A DNA stretch of 64,000 nt, taken from Granulicella mallensis MP5ACTX8. Its GTDB lineage: Bacteria; Acidobacteriota; Terriglobia; Terriglobales; Acidobacteriaceae. Below, in pieces: positions 9,293 through 18,491 of the stretch (position 1 is its first letter; the number at the start of each line of letters is the position of its first letter). The notes below the pieces were generated by a model, which saw only the letters and a program-made list of their open reading frames with translations, was not told where the DNA came from and made no database searches. The translations under genes and the position numbers were made by a program. The stretch lies in contig NC_016631.1 of NCBI RefSeq assembly GCF_000178955.2, positions 744,001-808,000 on the forward strand. The letters run 5' to 3'.

Positions 9293-11137
9293 ATGCGCAA
9301 GTTTTCCCCATTAGTTGTTGTTGCTCTGAGTATGCCTCTGTTCGCCAGCCTTGCGGGTTGCGGTGTCAGCCCAAATACAGTGTCTTCTTCTGTCGCGGGC
9401 GCCGGTATACGAGGTGCCCTGCATGGTGGTCAGCAGCCTGTCACCCATTCCCGCATGTACCTGATGGCCGCCTCCACCTCGGGTTATGGAACCAGCAGCA
9501 CATCGCTCCTCAATCCGGCGAACGCCGACGGAACCGACAGTATCGGCAGTTACGTGCTTACTCAGGCTGACGGCTCCTTTGCTATGGGTGGAGACTTCAC
9601 CTGCACCCCGAACCAGCAGTTGTATGTCCTCGCGATGGCAGGAAATCCCGGTCTTTCAGACCCCACCACGAATGCGCAACAGATCTCGCTGATGGCGGCT
9701 GTGGGGCCATGTTCGGGCCTGGCCAACGTTGGCACGGTCAATATCAATGAAGTTTCAACGATCGCCACGGCCTATGCGCTGGCCGCCTTTACCTCAAGCC
9801 CCACGCAGATTGCGACTTCCATCAGCACGCAGGGCGCAACGAACCTGGCGAATGCCTTTGCAACGGTTACCAATCTGGAGAGCCTGAACCTGGGGCAAGC
9901 CCTGGCCCAAACACCAGCCGGAAACGGCACTGTGCCGCAAAGTGAGATTCATACGCTGGCAAATATTCTGGCTAGCTGCGTGAATACCTCCGATGGTTCA
10001 AGCTCTCCCTGCGCCACACTGTTTGCAAATGCGCAAACTCAGGGAACTGCTGGCACTGTTCCTACCACGACGGCGCAGGCGGCTATCAACATTGCGCACA
10101 ATCCAGGTTCTGTCGGCGTCAACAATCTGTTTGTCCTGCAGGGGACGGAACCCCCCTTTCAGCCGTCCATGGCGGCTGCTCCGACGGATTTTTCGATCTC
10201 TGTGAGCTATAACCCGAGTGAACCGGGTCCAGTACGTGCACTTGCGGTGGACGCCTCGGGCAATATCTGGGTTCCATGCCAGGGGGCATCCCCCGTGGAA
10301 CTTTCCCCCTTAGGTGCCATGATCTCTCCTGCCGGTGGGTACACCGGCGGAAGCCCCGAGGGTTATGGAGCGGTGATAGATCTGAACGGCAACGTGTGGA
10401 TCAGTTCGAACGCCGGGTTGGTTAAGTACGGCAGCAACGGGAGCTATATGGGCAGCTACTCGGGAGGAAATTCCAATGGCGGCCCATCGTATGAACGAGT
10501 CGCTATCGATTCCTCGGACAATATCTGGTTAGCGCATAGCGATGGTCTTGGACTATATAGCAACAGCGGCACGGCGCTCTCTCCTGCGTCCGGTTATGCC
10601 ACGAATGCTTACGTGGCGGATGTCCGTATTGATTCCTTGGGGAATGCATGGATCGCGGATAAAGATGGGTTCCTGGCAGAATTCAACTCTTCGGGAACCC
10701 AGCTCAATCAGTATGAGGATGGCTCCTATGGCGCGTCCGCACCTTTATCGCTGGCCATCGACTCCTCGAATCGAATTTGGGTGGCGGACAGCAATACGAC
10801 TGAGGTCAGCCGATTCACCGCTGATGGCACGCAAACGATGTATAGCGGCGGAGGGACGAACGATCCCTATGACATCGCAATCGATGGCGCGAACTCGGCG
10901 TGGATTGTGAATCTGAATGGAACTGTCTCCGCCTTCAATAGCAATGGGGTTGCAATCACCCCAGCGGCTGGCTACTCGATCCCCGTCAACAACAACCTCG
11001 TATTCGATGCCGTCGACGGTTCCGGTAATCTTTGGGTTTCGCTACCAGCGAAGTTCGGATCCATTGAGGAGTTTGTAGGCCTGACCGTACCAGTCGTGAC
11101 GCCAATCACTCCTAACCGTCTGGGAGTGATGCCGTAG
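9293..11137 (+). CDS. NHL/Vgb-type beta-propeller lipoprotein (paralogue 1)
   Basis: This 614-aa protein has a lipoprotein signal peptide (lipobox LAGC, Cys23). An N-terminal ~100-residue module (GIRGALHGGQQPVTHSRMYL...) resembles a carboxypeptidase-regulatory-like fold, followed by a helical Ala-rich section (~residues 140-290) that includes INIAHNPGSV. Seven repeats of the form (A/V)IDxxGNxWI make up residues ~300-600, including AVDASGNIWVPCQG, VIDLNGNVWISSN and AVDGSGNLWVSLP. Seven NHL-type repeats predict a propeller displayed at the cell surface or periplasm; the ligand is unknown. It is clearly paralogous to the gene at 14361. The start has GAGG five bases upstream. A strong hairpin follows the stop. 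Confidence 0.85.
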   Translation: MRKFSPLVVVALSMPLFASLAGCGVSPNTVSSSVAGAGIRGALHGGQQPVTHSRMYLMAASTSGYGTSSTSLLNPANADGTDSIGSYVLTQADGSFAMGGDFTCTPNQQLYVLAMAGNPGLSDPTTNAQQISLMAAVGPCSGLANVGTVNINEVSTIATAYALAAFTSSPTQIATSISTQGATNLANAFATVTNLESLNLGQALAQTPAGNGTVPQSEIHTLANILASCVNTSDGSSSPCATLFANAQTQGTAGTVPTTTAQAAINIAHNPGSVGVNNLFVLQGTEPPFQPSMAAAPTDFSISVSYNPSEPGPVRALAVDASGNIWVPCQGASPVELSPLGAMISPAGGYTGGSPEGYGAVIDLNGNVWISSNAGLVKYGSNGSYMGSYSGGNSNGGPSYERVAIDSSDNIWLAHSDGLGLYSNSGTALSPASGYATNAYVADVRIDSLGNAWIADKDGFLAEFNSSGTQLNQYEDGSYGASAPLSLAIDSSNRIWVADSNTTEVSRFTADGTQTMYSGGGTNDPYDIAIDGANSAWIVNLNGTVSAFNSNGVAITPAAGYSIPVNNNLVFDAVDGSGNLWVSLPAKFGSIEEFVGLTVPVVTPITPNRLGVMP

Positions 11138-11201
11138 GCCGGGTAGACGCAGACGGAGTAGACACTTCTGAATCCGTTCCCTCGACGCTTTGTGAGCAGT
11201 T

Positions 11202-11238
11202 GTACTAAAGCCGTGGCTTAAGAACCACGGCTTAGTAC
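11202..11238 (+). terminator. Hairpin after NHL lipoprotein 1
   Basis: The arms GTACTAAAGCCGTGG (11202-11216) and CCACGGCTTAGTAC (11225-11238) pair with one bulged A across an 8-nt loop. There is no long T tract, so it may terminate inefficiently or belong to a dispersed hairpin family. A second perfect 8-bp hairpin (GGCATGGC-GTCAT-GCCATGCC) lies at 11288-11308. Confidence 0.5.
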
Positions 11239-11343
11239 ATGTCATCTAACTTCCGGTATTTGCTTTTCTAGTTTGTAACATCGAAGAGGCATGGCGTCAT
11301 GCCATGCCCCTTCGCGTAAACCTATGGTGATTAGGAAACAGAT

Positions 11344-11382
11344 TCTCTGCGGAAATGACAACAAGAAAGGCAATGGCAAAAA
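11344..11382. repeat. Family B repeat, half-site B2
   Basis: CTGCGGAAATGACAACAAGAAAGGCAATGGC is the reverse-complement arm of family B. It ends exactly where the CsbD stop codon begins, so it forms the 3' untranslated region of that gene. Confidence 0.6.
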
Positions 11383-11688
11383 TTAGCGATTCTTGTGCTT
11401 GTCGGTTGCGTCCTGGATGCTTTCCTTCACGTTGCGCGCAGCCGAGGCCAGGTTTTCGCGAACATCATGCGCTGTCTGCTCTGCCGCCGGTTTATTGCGT
11501 TCATGCGTGTCTTGGGCCGCTTCTTTCACCGATCCCCAGGCTTGTTCCGCATGTCCTTTGATCTGTTGGGCTGTGCCCTTGTTGGCCAGCTTCTGATCGT
11601 TGAAGGTCTCGCCGACACCCTGCTTGATCTTGCCGGCAACTTCGTCGAATTTACCCTTGATGGTGCTATCGCTTGTAGTTGTGCTCAT
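11383..11688 (-). CDS. CsbD-family stress protein
   Basis: The 101-aa hydrophilic, Lys/Glu/Ala-rich protein starts MSTTTSDSTIKGKFDEVAGK and continues IKQGVGE, the CsbD signature. The ATG at 11688 is preferred over one 57 nt upstream because AAGGAG precedes it by a good distance and it matches the usual family N-terminus. CsbD proteins are small, abundant general-stress proteins; their molecular role is unsettled. The C-terminal half (HERNKPAAEQTAHDVRENL) is an amphipathic LEA-like tail beyond the core domain. It is downstream of the 49-aa membrane protein on the same strand, 92 nt apart, so the two may be co-expressed under stress. Confidence 0.85.
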   Translation of the reverse strand: MSTTTSDSTIKGKFDEVAGKIKQGVGETFNDQKLANKGTAQQIKGHAEQAWGSVKEAAQDTHERNKPAAEQTAHDVRENLASAARNVKESIQDATDKHKNR

Positions 11689-11780
11689 AACAGTGCTCCT
11701 TCGTTGAAAATCCTGGAGAGGATGAGGCCACAAACTCGCGCTCATCCTCGGCTGGTCTTAAACTGGACGTTAGATGGTTG

Positions 11781-11930
11781 CTAGAGACCTCTACGGCCTG
11801 AAAGCAGATTGAAGATAAGAATGATCACGGCCAGTACGAGTAGAAGATGGATCCATGCTCCAAGTAGGTGGAATCCAACGAATCCGAGAAGCCAGAGAAT
11901 GACGAGAACGATCGTGATAGTCCAAAGCAT
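11781..11930 (-). CDS. 49-aa hydrophobic membrane protein, lmo0937-like
   Basis: This short gene translates to 49 residues: MLWTITIVLVILWLLGF, then a second hydrophobic segment (WIHLLLVLAVIILIFNLL) and a basic end (SGRRGL). Two TM segments separated by GFHLLGA, with LLSGRR at the end, match the small lmo0937-family membrane proteins that often sit beside CsbD or other stress genes. An AGGAG lies 9 nt upstream of the ATG. Function is unknown; co-location with CsbD suggests a stress role. Confidence 0.8.
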   Translation of the reverse strand: MLWTITIVLVILWLLGFVGFHLLGAWIHLLLVLAVIILIFNLLSGRRGL

Positions 11931-12091
11931 AATGTTTGTCTCCTGGAGTTTTTCGTGACGGCGATAAAGCGTTTAGCCGTTGCGACGCCGGCAATTTTAC
12001 TGGCGCTCGTTATGGTAAGTTGCCGGGTAGTGGGCCGAGGTTGTCCTTCGGCAGGAGATAGTTAAATGCCGAATTTTTCAGGGGTTGCCCC

Positions 12092-12955
12092 ATGCCGCTA
12101 ATTTCTAAGACGTCCCACCCCCAAACCCCGGCGATACAACGTATTGCCATCCAGGGGGAGCGCGGCTCCAACAGCCACATGGCGGCTTTGGCGATGCTGG
12201 GAGCCGTGGAGGTTGTGCCCTGCAGCGTATCGGCTGAGGTCATTCAAGCCGTGCTGCTGAAAGCGGTCGATGGGGCCGTGTTGCCGATCGAAAACAGCCT
12301 GCATGGCTCGGTCGCCGAGCACTACGATCTGCTGCTTGAGTATCCTGTCCGCATTGACCGCGAGAGCCTGCTGCGCATTCGGCATAACCTGATCGTCGCT
12401 CCGGGCGTCCGGATGGCGGGCATTCATTCTGTGCTCTCGCATCCCGTAGCGCTGTCGCAGTGCCGTCACTACCTTGCTACCCTGGACAGGGTCCATGCAC
12501 TGCCGTTCTACGACACCGCGGGTAGCGTGAAACACATCATGGAGAAGGGCCTGCGCGATACCGCGGGCGTCGCTCCGGAGCTTGCCGCAAAGGAGTACGG
12601 CGCGGAGATCCTGGTTGCGGGTATTGAAGATCACACCGAGAACTACACGCGCTTTCATCTGTTGCAGCGAGCGGACGCTCCTCGGCCCGGGGGGCTGAAG
12701 CAGGCCAATAAGCTCAGCGTTGCGTTTGCCCTTCAGCATCGTCCCGGCACGCTGGTGGCTGCGCTGCAACGGCTCGCCGAGGCGGGAGTCGATCTCACCA
12801 AGATCGAGTCGCGACCGGTGCCGGGCAAGCCCTGGGAGTACGTCTTCTATGTGGACTTCCGCTTTACGGATGCCGCCAACGCGGATGCCGCCCTGCTCGC
12901 CCTGAAGAAGGACTGCAGCATGGTGAAGGAGCTGGGCCGCTACGCTGCTGCGTGA
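12092..12955 (+). CDS. pheA: Prephenate dehydratase with ACT domain
   Basis: A 287-aa PheA that converts prephenate to phenylpyruvate in phenylalanine synthesis. The catalytic PDT domain (residues ~9-190) has IAIQGERGSNSHMAA at the start, the conserved PIENSLHGSV and the active-site YTRFHLL near residue 190. The ACT domain (~205-285) carries the Phe-binding ESRP motif (residues ~239-242), so feedback inhibition by phenylalanine is expected. No chorismate mutase domain is present. The 3' end overlaps the convergent membrane-protein gene by 16 nt. Confidence 0.93.
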   Translation: MPLISKTSHPQTPAIQRIAIQGERGSNSHMAALAMLGAVEVVPCSVSAEVIQAVLLKAVDGAVLPIENSLHGSVAEHYDLLLEYPVRIDRESLLRIRHNLIVAPGVRMAGIHSVLSHPVALSQCRHYLATLDRVHALPFYDTAGSVKHIMEKGLRDTAGVAPELAAKEYGAEILVAGIEDHTENYTRFHLLQRADAPRPGGLKQANKLSVAFALQHRPGTLVAALQRLAEAGVDLTKIESRPVPGKPWEYVFYVDFRFTDAANADAALLALKKDCSMVKELGRYAAA

Positions 12956-14130
12956 TCGTTGCTGCGTGCAGCTTTTGGCTCGAAGGCCCAGCGAGCTCTC
13001 CACAGCAGCACCATCAGCGTTGCGAGGATGAGCACATCGAAGGCTACGCCCAATAAGAGCGAAAAGTTCATGAAGGCCGGCCCTGGGCTGAAGACAGGCG
13101 TTGGCATACCCATGGTGTGTGCCAGGATCTGCTGGTAGTCGAGCAGCCGCTGGCGAACGTTGGGCAGCAACAGCGACACGACATTCAAGAGTCCAACGAC
13201 GTAGAGCGCAAAAGTCAGCACCCACGCGGGCTTTTGCAGCTTGAGCAGGCCAATGCCGGCGACTCCTGACAAACAGGCAAAGACCAGGTACATCACGTGA
13301 CTTGTCCAGCCCGATAAGATCACGCCAAAGAGAAACGCGGGAAAAGGCAGCAGTGTCGCGATCAGCGTCACGCCAAGCCCGAGAAGCAGGAGGACGGCAA
13401 TGATGGTGATCGATACGGGGCGTGCCGGGACTACGGGCTGTAGCGGAGCCGCGACGATGGGCTGCGGATACATCTCTGCCGGTGCTGTGAGCGGTGCCTG
13501 AAGCGGTTCCTGGGGAAGAGGGCGGGCAACGGTGAAATCAGTGAGCGGCGAAGTGGGTGGGGGATAAGCAGGTGCAGGATAAGCTGCAGCCATGCCCGCG
13601 TCCGTCATTAGCAGGCCCCGCTGAGCTTTAGCCTGGGCAAAGGCTTCCCGCGTGTTGCGCAATGCAAAGTACACCAGCCACCATAGGCCGATAGCGGCTA
13701 TGAACAGCCATAGCGCCGCGAAGACGAAGAAGACGATACGCATCACGGCAGGGTCTGCGCCCGGTGTCGGGGGCATGGACTTCATCATCGTAGGCATGGC
13801 TACACTCACCAGAGTGGAGAAGAGGCCGATCGCCGCCAGGCCGCCACCGATGATCATGATCGAGATGCGCGCCCAGTTCCGCATGCGGAACAGCCCTACG
13901 ACGGTGGTGATCGCCCACGCCGCCAGCGCGAGATAAAAGAGTATGGCGAAGATCATGACGCCCAGCAGGAAGCCGGGCTGCGAAGCCATGCCTGGAGCCT
14001 CCACCGTTACGGGCATATGCTGCGCCATGACCGTTCCCAGCACCGATAGGCACGCCATCAGGCACAACATTGCAGCTGCCAGGCTGAGCACAATTGCTGA
14101 AACCACTACACCTACAGGTCGCCGAATCAT
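12940..14130 (-). CDS. 8-TM membrane protein of unknown function
   Basis: The 396-aa protein begins MIRRPVGVVVSAIVLSL. Four TM helices (residues ~5-165) are followed by a ~95-residue Pro/Ala-rich cytoplasmic or periplasmic linker (AYPPPTSPL, APLQPVVPARP) and then four more TM helices, so the two halves look alike. I recognise no catalytic motif. The frame extends upstream to 14349, but the extra 73 residues are not membrane-like and lack a ribosome-binding site. The ATG at 14130, right before the first helix, is preferred. It converges on pheA with a 16-nt overlap. A transporter or sensor is possible but unsupported. Confidence 0.65.
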   Translation of the reverse strand: MIRRPVGVVVSAIVLSLAAAMLCLMACLSVLGTVMAQHMPVTVEAPGMASQPGFLLGVMIFAILFYLALAAWAITTVVGLFRMRNWARISIMIIGGGLAAIGLFSTLVSVAMPTMMKSMPPTPGADPAVMRIVFFVFAALWLFIAAIGLWWLVYFALRNTREAFAQAKAQRGLLMTDAGMAAAYPAPAYPPPTSPLTDFTVARPLPQEPLQAPLTAPAEMYPQPIVAAPLQPVVPARPVSITIIAVLLLLGLGVTLIATLLPFPAFLFGVILSGWTSHVMYLVFACLSGVAGIGLLKLQKPAWVLTFALYVVGLLNVVSLLLPNVRQRLLDYQQILAHTMGMPTPVFSPGPAFMNFSLLLGVAFDVLILATLMVLLWRARWAFEPKAARSNDHAAA

Positions 14131-14360
14131 GGCGCAAGTGTATCGCAGGAAGATTGCTGCCGATGTCCCGATCTCCATTGCACTTTGTGCAACTTTTCGA
14201 GCGTTTGTCTCGTCGAAATTTGGAGCACCAGAAACCGACAATCTGTGAGCAAAGCCTGCGAGTCGAATCGACACGCAGGAGTGTTCAAGTGTGTCGATCC
14301 AGTTCGTCGTCGGGCCCGGTTTGAAGAAGTCACCCATCTCTATTTTCATTAGGGCCTCTC
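14131..14360. other. Divergent promoter region with an operator-like palindrome
   Basis: The 230-nt gap separates the 8-TM gene (minus) from NHL lipoprotein 2 (plus). It contains TTGCACTTTGTGCAA (14178-14192), a perfect 6-bp-arm dyad that could be a regulator site. Nothing else was recognised. If the 8-TM gene starts at 14349, this stretch would be coding. Confidence 0.35.
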
Positions 14361-16295
14361 ATGAAAACGTCGCGTCTGCTCTTTCTCCTCACTGGCTCCC
14401 TGTCCATTCTCGGCCTTAGCGGCTGCTCGGCTAACTTCGGGAGCGTCTCCCAGGATTCGGTCCAAACCACCGTACACATCAAGGGCATCGCCCATGGAGG
14501 CCAGCAACCGCTATCGGGCGCTCATATCTATATGTACGCGGCAGGCACCACAGGATATGGCAGTGCCTCAACCTCTATGTTGACCAGTGCGACAGGGAAC
14601 CCTGCGGACGCGAACGGCAACTTCTATGTCACGACGGATGCCACCGGGGCCTTCAACATCGGCGACACCTTTGCCTGCCCGACGGGCGGCTCCTCCACCG
14701 AAGTCTACCTGTACATGGTGGGCGGCAATCCGCAGCAGTCAGTGGACAGCACTGACAATCCACACGCGGGCCTGCTTACCACGCTGGGTCCCTGTGCCCA
14801 GGTTGGCACCATTCCGAGTGTGTCGATGAATGAGAGCAGCACGATCGCCACCGCGTTTGCCCTGGCGGCCTACGCCACGGATGCGACCCACATCGGCAGC
14901 TCTTCAACCGCTCTCGGTATGCAGGGTCTGTTCAACGCGGGTGTCAACGCGCTCAACCTGGTGGACCAGGCTACCGGACAGATCAATGCGACCCTGCCGA
15001 CGAACGCCAATGTCAGTATCCCCGTCTCCACGATCAACACCCTGGCGGACATCCTGGCCTCCTGCATCAACTCCTCCGGAGGCAGCGCCTGCCCCTCGCT
15101 CTTAAGCAACGCTCTGAGCTCCGGCACAACAGGGACGGCTCCGACCGATACCGCGTCGGCGGCGATCAATATCGCTCACAATCCGGGAGACAATGTCTCC
15201 GCCCTGCTCAACCTGGCCAACAACGCGAGCCCCTTCCAGCCCATCGTCACCTCCGTCAACGACTTCACCCTCGGGCTGACCTTCTCCGGTGGGGGGATTG
15301 AACTTCCCGGCACCCCGGCGGTCGACGCTGCGGGCAATGTCTGGATTCCGAATGCAATCAGTGCCAGTGTTACCGAGATTTCAAACTCGGGTGCGTTTCT
15401 CTCTGGCGCCTCGGGGTATAGCACGGGTGGCAATTGGGCAGAGTCCATCGCGTTCGACACCTCGGGCAATGCCTGGGTCGCGAACTTTCTATCCAGATCT
15501 GTGAGCAAGTTATCCGCCTCTGGCGGGATCCTTGCCCAGTACACGGGCGGCGGCATGGGCAATGGACCCAACACCATCGCGGTCGATGCCTCAGGCAATG
15601 CCTGGGTCGCGACGGGGAACGCCAACGGATTGCCGGCTCAAGGTACGGTGTCCATCCTCTCCCCGGGCGGGACGTTTCTCTCTGGCGCCAACGGCTACAC
15701 GGGCGGTGGTCTCAATGCCAGTGACGTCGTCGCCATCGACGGCTCCGGCAACGGTTGGATCACCAATACTCTGGGCGGCATCATGAAGGTAACCCCTGCG
15801 GGAGCCTTTCCTTTCGGGCCTACCGGCATTACTGATTCCACGATCACCAACCCCAGCAGCATCTCGATCGACTCTGCGGGAAGCGCCTGGGTCGTAAGTT
15901 CGGGGGAGATTTCAAGACAGCCCGGAAGCGTGCTGAAGGTGGCGAACAACGGCACGATCCTCGTTGAGGGCCTGCTGCCCGGCGCCGCTCCGGAGGGCGT
16001 TGCCGTCGACGGTGCCGGCAATGCCTGGGTCACGGATGTAACCTCCGGCAGTGTGAATGTGCTGTCCACCAACGGTACGGTCCTCTCCGGTTCCTCTGGC
16101 TATCACGGTGTTACTCCCGGTTCCTTTGGTATCGCGATCGATGGATCGGGCGATGTCTGGCTATCCGTGCTGGGGGAGAGTAGCTCCGTGACCGAACTGA
16201 TTGGCGTTGCGCAGCCCGTGATTACTCCACTCGCTGCCGCTCTGCCTGTTACACCTACAGCGGACGGGAGCAGCAACCTGGGGACGCGCCCGTAG
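14361..16295 (+). CDS. NHL/Vgb-type beta-propeller lipoprotein (paralogue 2)
   Basis: This 644-aa paralogue of the 9293 gene has a lipobox LSGC with the lipid-modified Cys near residue 23. It shares the HGGQQPLSGAHIYMYAAGT module, the SxSxNESSTIATAFALAAY helix region and the INIAHNPGDN segment before the propeller. Seven repeats follow (AVDAAGNVWIPNA, AFDTSGNAWVANF, AVDASGNAWVATG ... AIDGSGDVWLSVL). It is probably surface or periplasmic, with unknown ligand. The two paralogues are 3.2 kb apart with unrelated genes between, so this is an old duplication rather than a recent tandem copy. GC is higher than in paralogue 1. Repeat A2 follows the gene. Confidence 0.85.
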   Translation: MKTSRLLFLLTGSLSILGLSGCSANFGSVSQDSVQTTVHIKGIAHGGQQPLSGAHIYMYAAGTTGYGSASTSMLTSATGNPADANGNFYVTTDATGAFNIGDTFACPTGGSSTEVYLYMVGGNPQQSVDSTDNPHAGLLTTLGPCAQVGTIPSVSMNESSTIATAFALAAYATDATHIGSSSTALGMQGLFNAGVNALNLVDQATGQINATLPTNANVSIPVSTINTLADILASCINSSGGSACPSLLSNALSSGTTGTAPTDTASAAINIAHNPGDNVSALLNLANNASPFQPIVTSVNDFTLGLTFSGGGIELPGTPAVDAAGNVWIPNAISASVTEISNSGAFLSGASGYSTGGNWAESIAFDTSGNAWVANFLSRSVSKLSASGGILAQYTGGGMGNGPNTIAVDASGNAWVATGNANGLPAQGTVSILSPGGTFLSGANGYTGGGLNASDVVAIDGSGNGWITNTLGGIMKVTPAGAFPFGPTGITDSTITNPSSISIDSAGSAWVVSSGEISRQPGSVLKVANNGTILVEGLLPGAAPEGVAVDGAGNAWVTDVTSGSVNVLSTNGTVLSGSSGYHGVTPGSFGIAIDGSGDVWLSVLGESSSVTELIGVAQPVITPLAAALPVTPTADGSSNLGTRP

Positions 16296-16958
16296 GTGTG
16301 AAGGGGCGGGGACAACAACGGATCACATATTTTGTTTCGCCACAGGGCCGTCATCCTGAGCGTAGCGCCTCGCGTTATTTGCGAGGTGCGGAGTCGAAGG
16401 ACCCCGATGGACTTGATCTCACCCAGGGGGTCGGGATCTTTTCCCGCACGAAAGTCCAGGCTCGAGCGCTCGAGCTAGAAAAGCTGCAAAAGGTTTGGGT
16501 TAGATAGCAACCCTCGGGGTCCTTCGACTGCGCGACCCCAGAAGCTGGGACGCTTCGCTCAGGATGACGATTCTGTGGAGACGCAAAACAAAAACTATGC
16601 GTGCAGCGAGCTTGGTTTCGTTCTAAAACCAAGGTCTTCGATTCGTAGAAACTACATAAAGCCCGATTCTTATTCCGTGGCCGAGATTCCATCGGCCGCG
16701 CGATTTTCGCCCTGTGGAAGTCATGAGCCTTTACATTCGTTGTTCGGAACGATTACGGTAAAGCGGTTTCATAGAGGGTGTAGCGCAATTGCATCCCGGT
16801 GTGTGGCGTTCGCTGAGATTCTGTGGCGTATTGCCGTTCGCCTGTCTTACCGGAATAGACAGAAGTCTTACTTCTTCTCTAGGATGCAGAGAGCACTTAC
16901 ACCTACCAATCAAGGGAATAAGCCCCGGCCATTCATGGCAGGCGGGCAGGAGAATCTG
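16296..16958. other. Long intergenic region with repeat A2 and gnd upstream sequence
   Basis: The 663-nt gap holds repeat A2 (16349-16569) and then about 390 nt upstream of gnd. An open frame joins this stretch to gnd, but its residues resemble no family and the repeat reads into it. It is therefore taken as leader or promoter sequence. No further structure was identified. Confidence 0.55.
16349..16569. repeat. Family A palindromic repeat, copy A2
   Basis: A 221-bp element bounded by CGTCATCCTGAGCG and its complement CGCTTCGCTCAGGATGACG, with inner arms TCGAAGGACCCCGA and CTCGGGGTCCTTCGA. The interior (CGAGCTAGAAAAGC) is in the same orientation as A3 and opposite to A1 and A4. Confidence 0.88.
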
Positions 16959-18422
16959 ATGGCAAGCGCAAACTGTGACATTGGCCTGATCGGCCTGGCG
17001 GTGATGGGGCAGAACCTTGTCCTGAACATGAACGACCACGGTTACAAGGTGGCGGTCTTCAACCGCACCACGTCCAAGGTCGATGAGTTTCTCGCAGACG
17101 AGGCGAAGGGAACGCAGGTAGAGGGTGCACACTCGATCGAAGAGCTGTGCAGCAAGCTCAAGTCGCCCCGCCGCGTCATGATCATGGTCAAAGCCGGCGA
17201 TGTGGTCGACCAGACCATCGCGAGCATCGTGCCCCACCTTGAAAAGGGCGACATCATCATCGACGGCGGCAACTCGCTGTTTACCGATTCGAACCGCCGC
17301 ACCAAAGAGCTGGCGGAGAAGGGGCTGCACTACATCGGCACCGGCGTCTCCGGTGGCGAAGAGGGTGCGCGCTTCGGCCCGTCGATCATGCCCGGTGGTG
17401 ATCCCGCAGCCTGGCCCGCAGTGAAGGAGATCTTCCAGGCCATCGCGGCCAAGGTGGAAGACGGAACGCCCTGCTGCGACTGGGTTGGCGAAGGCGGCGC
17501 GGGCCACTACGTGAAGATGGTCCACAACGGCATCGAGTACGGCGACATGCAGTTGATCGGCGAGGCCTATCAGTTGCTGAAGGATGGCCTGGGCCTCACG
17601 GCTGACCAGTTCGCCGAGATCTTTACCGAGTGGAACAAGGGCGAGCTCGACAGCTTCCTGATCGAGATCTCCGCGATCATCTTCGGGAAGAAGGACGAGG
17701 ACGGCCAGCCGCTGGTGGACAAGATTCTCGACACGGCAGGGCAGAAGGGAACAGGCAAGTGGACGGCGATCTCCGCGCTGGACCTGGGCATGCCCGTGAC
17801 GCTGATCGGCGAGAGTGTCTTTGCGCGCTGCCTGTCGGCGATCAAGGACGAGCGCGTCGAAGCCTCGAAGATCCTCTCCGGCCCTGCGGCTGCGGGCAAG
17901 TTCACCGGCGACCGGAAGGAGTTCATTGAGAACGTGCGGCGTGCGCTGTACTGCTCGAAGATGATCAGCTACGCACAGGGTTACATGCTGCTGCGCGAGG
18001 CGGGCAAGGAGCAGGGCTGGAACCTGAACATGGGCGGCGTGGCGCTGATGTGGCGCGGCGGCTGCATCATCCGCTCGCAGTTCCTCGGCAAGATCAAGGA
18101 CGCCTACGACAAGAACCCGAAGCTCGAGAACCTGCTGATGGACGACTTCTTCTCCGGCGTCCTGAACAAGTATCAGGAGAGCTGGCGCAAGGCGCTGGTG
18201 GCGGCGATTGAACTAGGCATTCCTACGCCTGCGTTCTCCACGGCGCTGGCGTTCTACGACGGCTACCGGACGGCCCGGCTGCCGGCGAACCTGCTCCAGG
18301 CACAACGCGACTTCTTCGGCGCGCACACCTACGAGCGTACCGACAAGCCGCGCGGAGAGTTCTTCCACACCAACTGGACGGGCCGCGGTGGCAGGGTTTC
18401 GTCGTCTACCTATAACGCGTAA
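16959..18422 (+). CDS. gnd: 6-phosphogluconate dehydrogenase, decarboxylating
   Basis: The 487-aa enzyme converts 6-phosphogluconate to ribulose 5-phosphate, CO2 and NAD(P)H in the oxidative pentose phosphate pathway. It has the Rossmann motif GLAVMGQNL (residues ~10-18), GGNSLFTDSNRR, the substrate-binding GTGVSGGEEGARFGPSIM (~127-144), catalytic KMVHNGIEYGDM (~187-198) and the C-terminal FHTNWTGRGG. The ATG at 16959 is preceded by CAGGAGA and gives the normal family length. A longer frame upstream is rejected as leader sequence. A hairpin lies 16-45 nt after the stop. The gene appears to be monocistronic. Confidence 0.95.
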   Translation: MASANCDIGLIGLAVMGQNLVLNMNDHGYKVAVFNRTTSKVDEFLADEAKGTQVEGAHSIEELCSKLKSPRRVMIMVKAGDVVDQTIASIVPHLEKGDIIIDGGNSLFTDSNRRTKELAEKGLHYIGTGVSGGEEGARFGPSIMPGGDPAAWPAVKEIFQAIAAKVEDGTPCCDWVGEGGAGHYVKMVHNGIEYGDMQLIGEAYQLLKDGLGLTADQFAEIFTEWNKGELDSFLIEISAIIFGKKDEDGQPLVDKILDTAGQKGTGKWTAISALDLGMPVTLIGESVFARCLSAIKDERVEASKILSGPAAAGKFTGDRKEFIENVRRALYCSKMISYAQGYMLLREAGKEQGWNLNMGGVALMWRGGCIIRSQFLGKIKDAYDKNPKLENLLMDDFFSGVLNKYQESWRKALVAAIELGIPTPAFSTALAFYDGYRTARLPANLLQAQRDFFGAHTYERTDKPRGEFFHTNWTGRGGRVSSSTYNA

Positions 18423-18437
18423 ACAGCAATCTGTTTG

Positions 18438-18467
18438 GAGAAGGGCATGGCAGGACCGTGCCCTTCT
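18438..18467 (+). terminator. Terminator-like hairpin after gnd
   Basis: GAGAAGGGCATGG and CCGTGCCCTTCTT pair (with one G-U) around a short loop, followed by an A/T-rich stretch. It is placed 16 nt after the gnd stop, as expected for an intrinsic terminator, though the T tract is weak. Confidence 0.55.
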
Positions 18468-18491
18468 TCAATAATCGTCCAACGGTGTCGT

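Noticed and set aside
16575-16958. N-terminal extension of gnd
   Set aside because: Unlike any dehydrogenase, partly repeat-derived, and the ATG at 16959 has a good ribosome-binding site and gives normal length.
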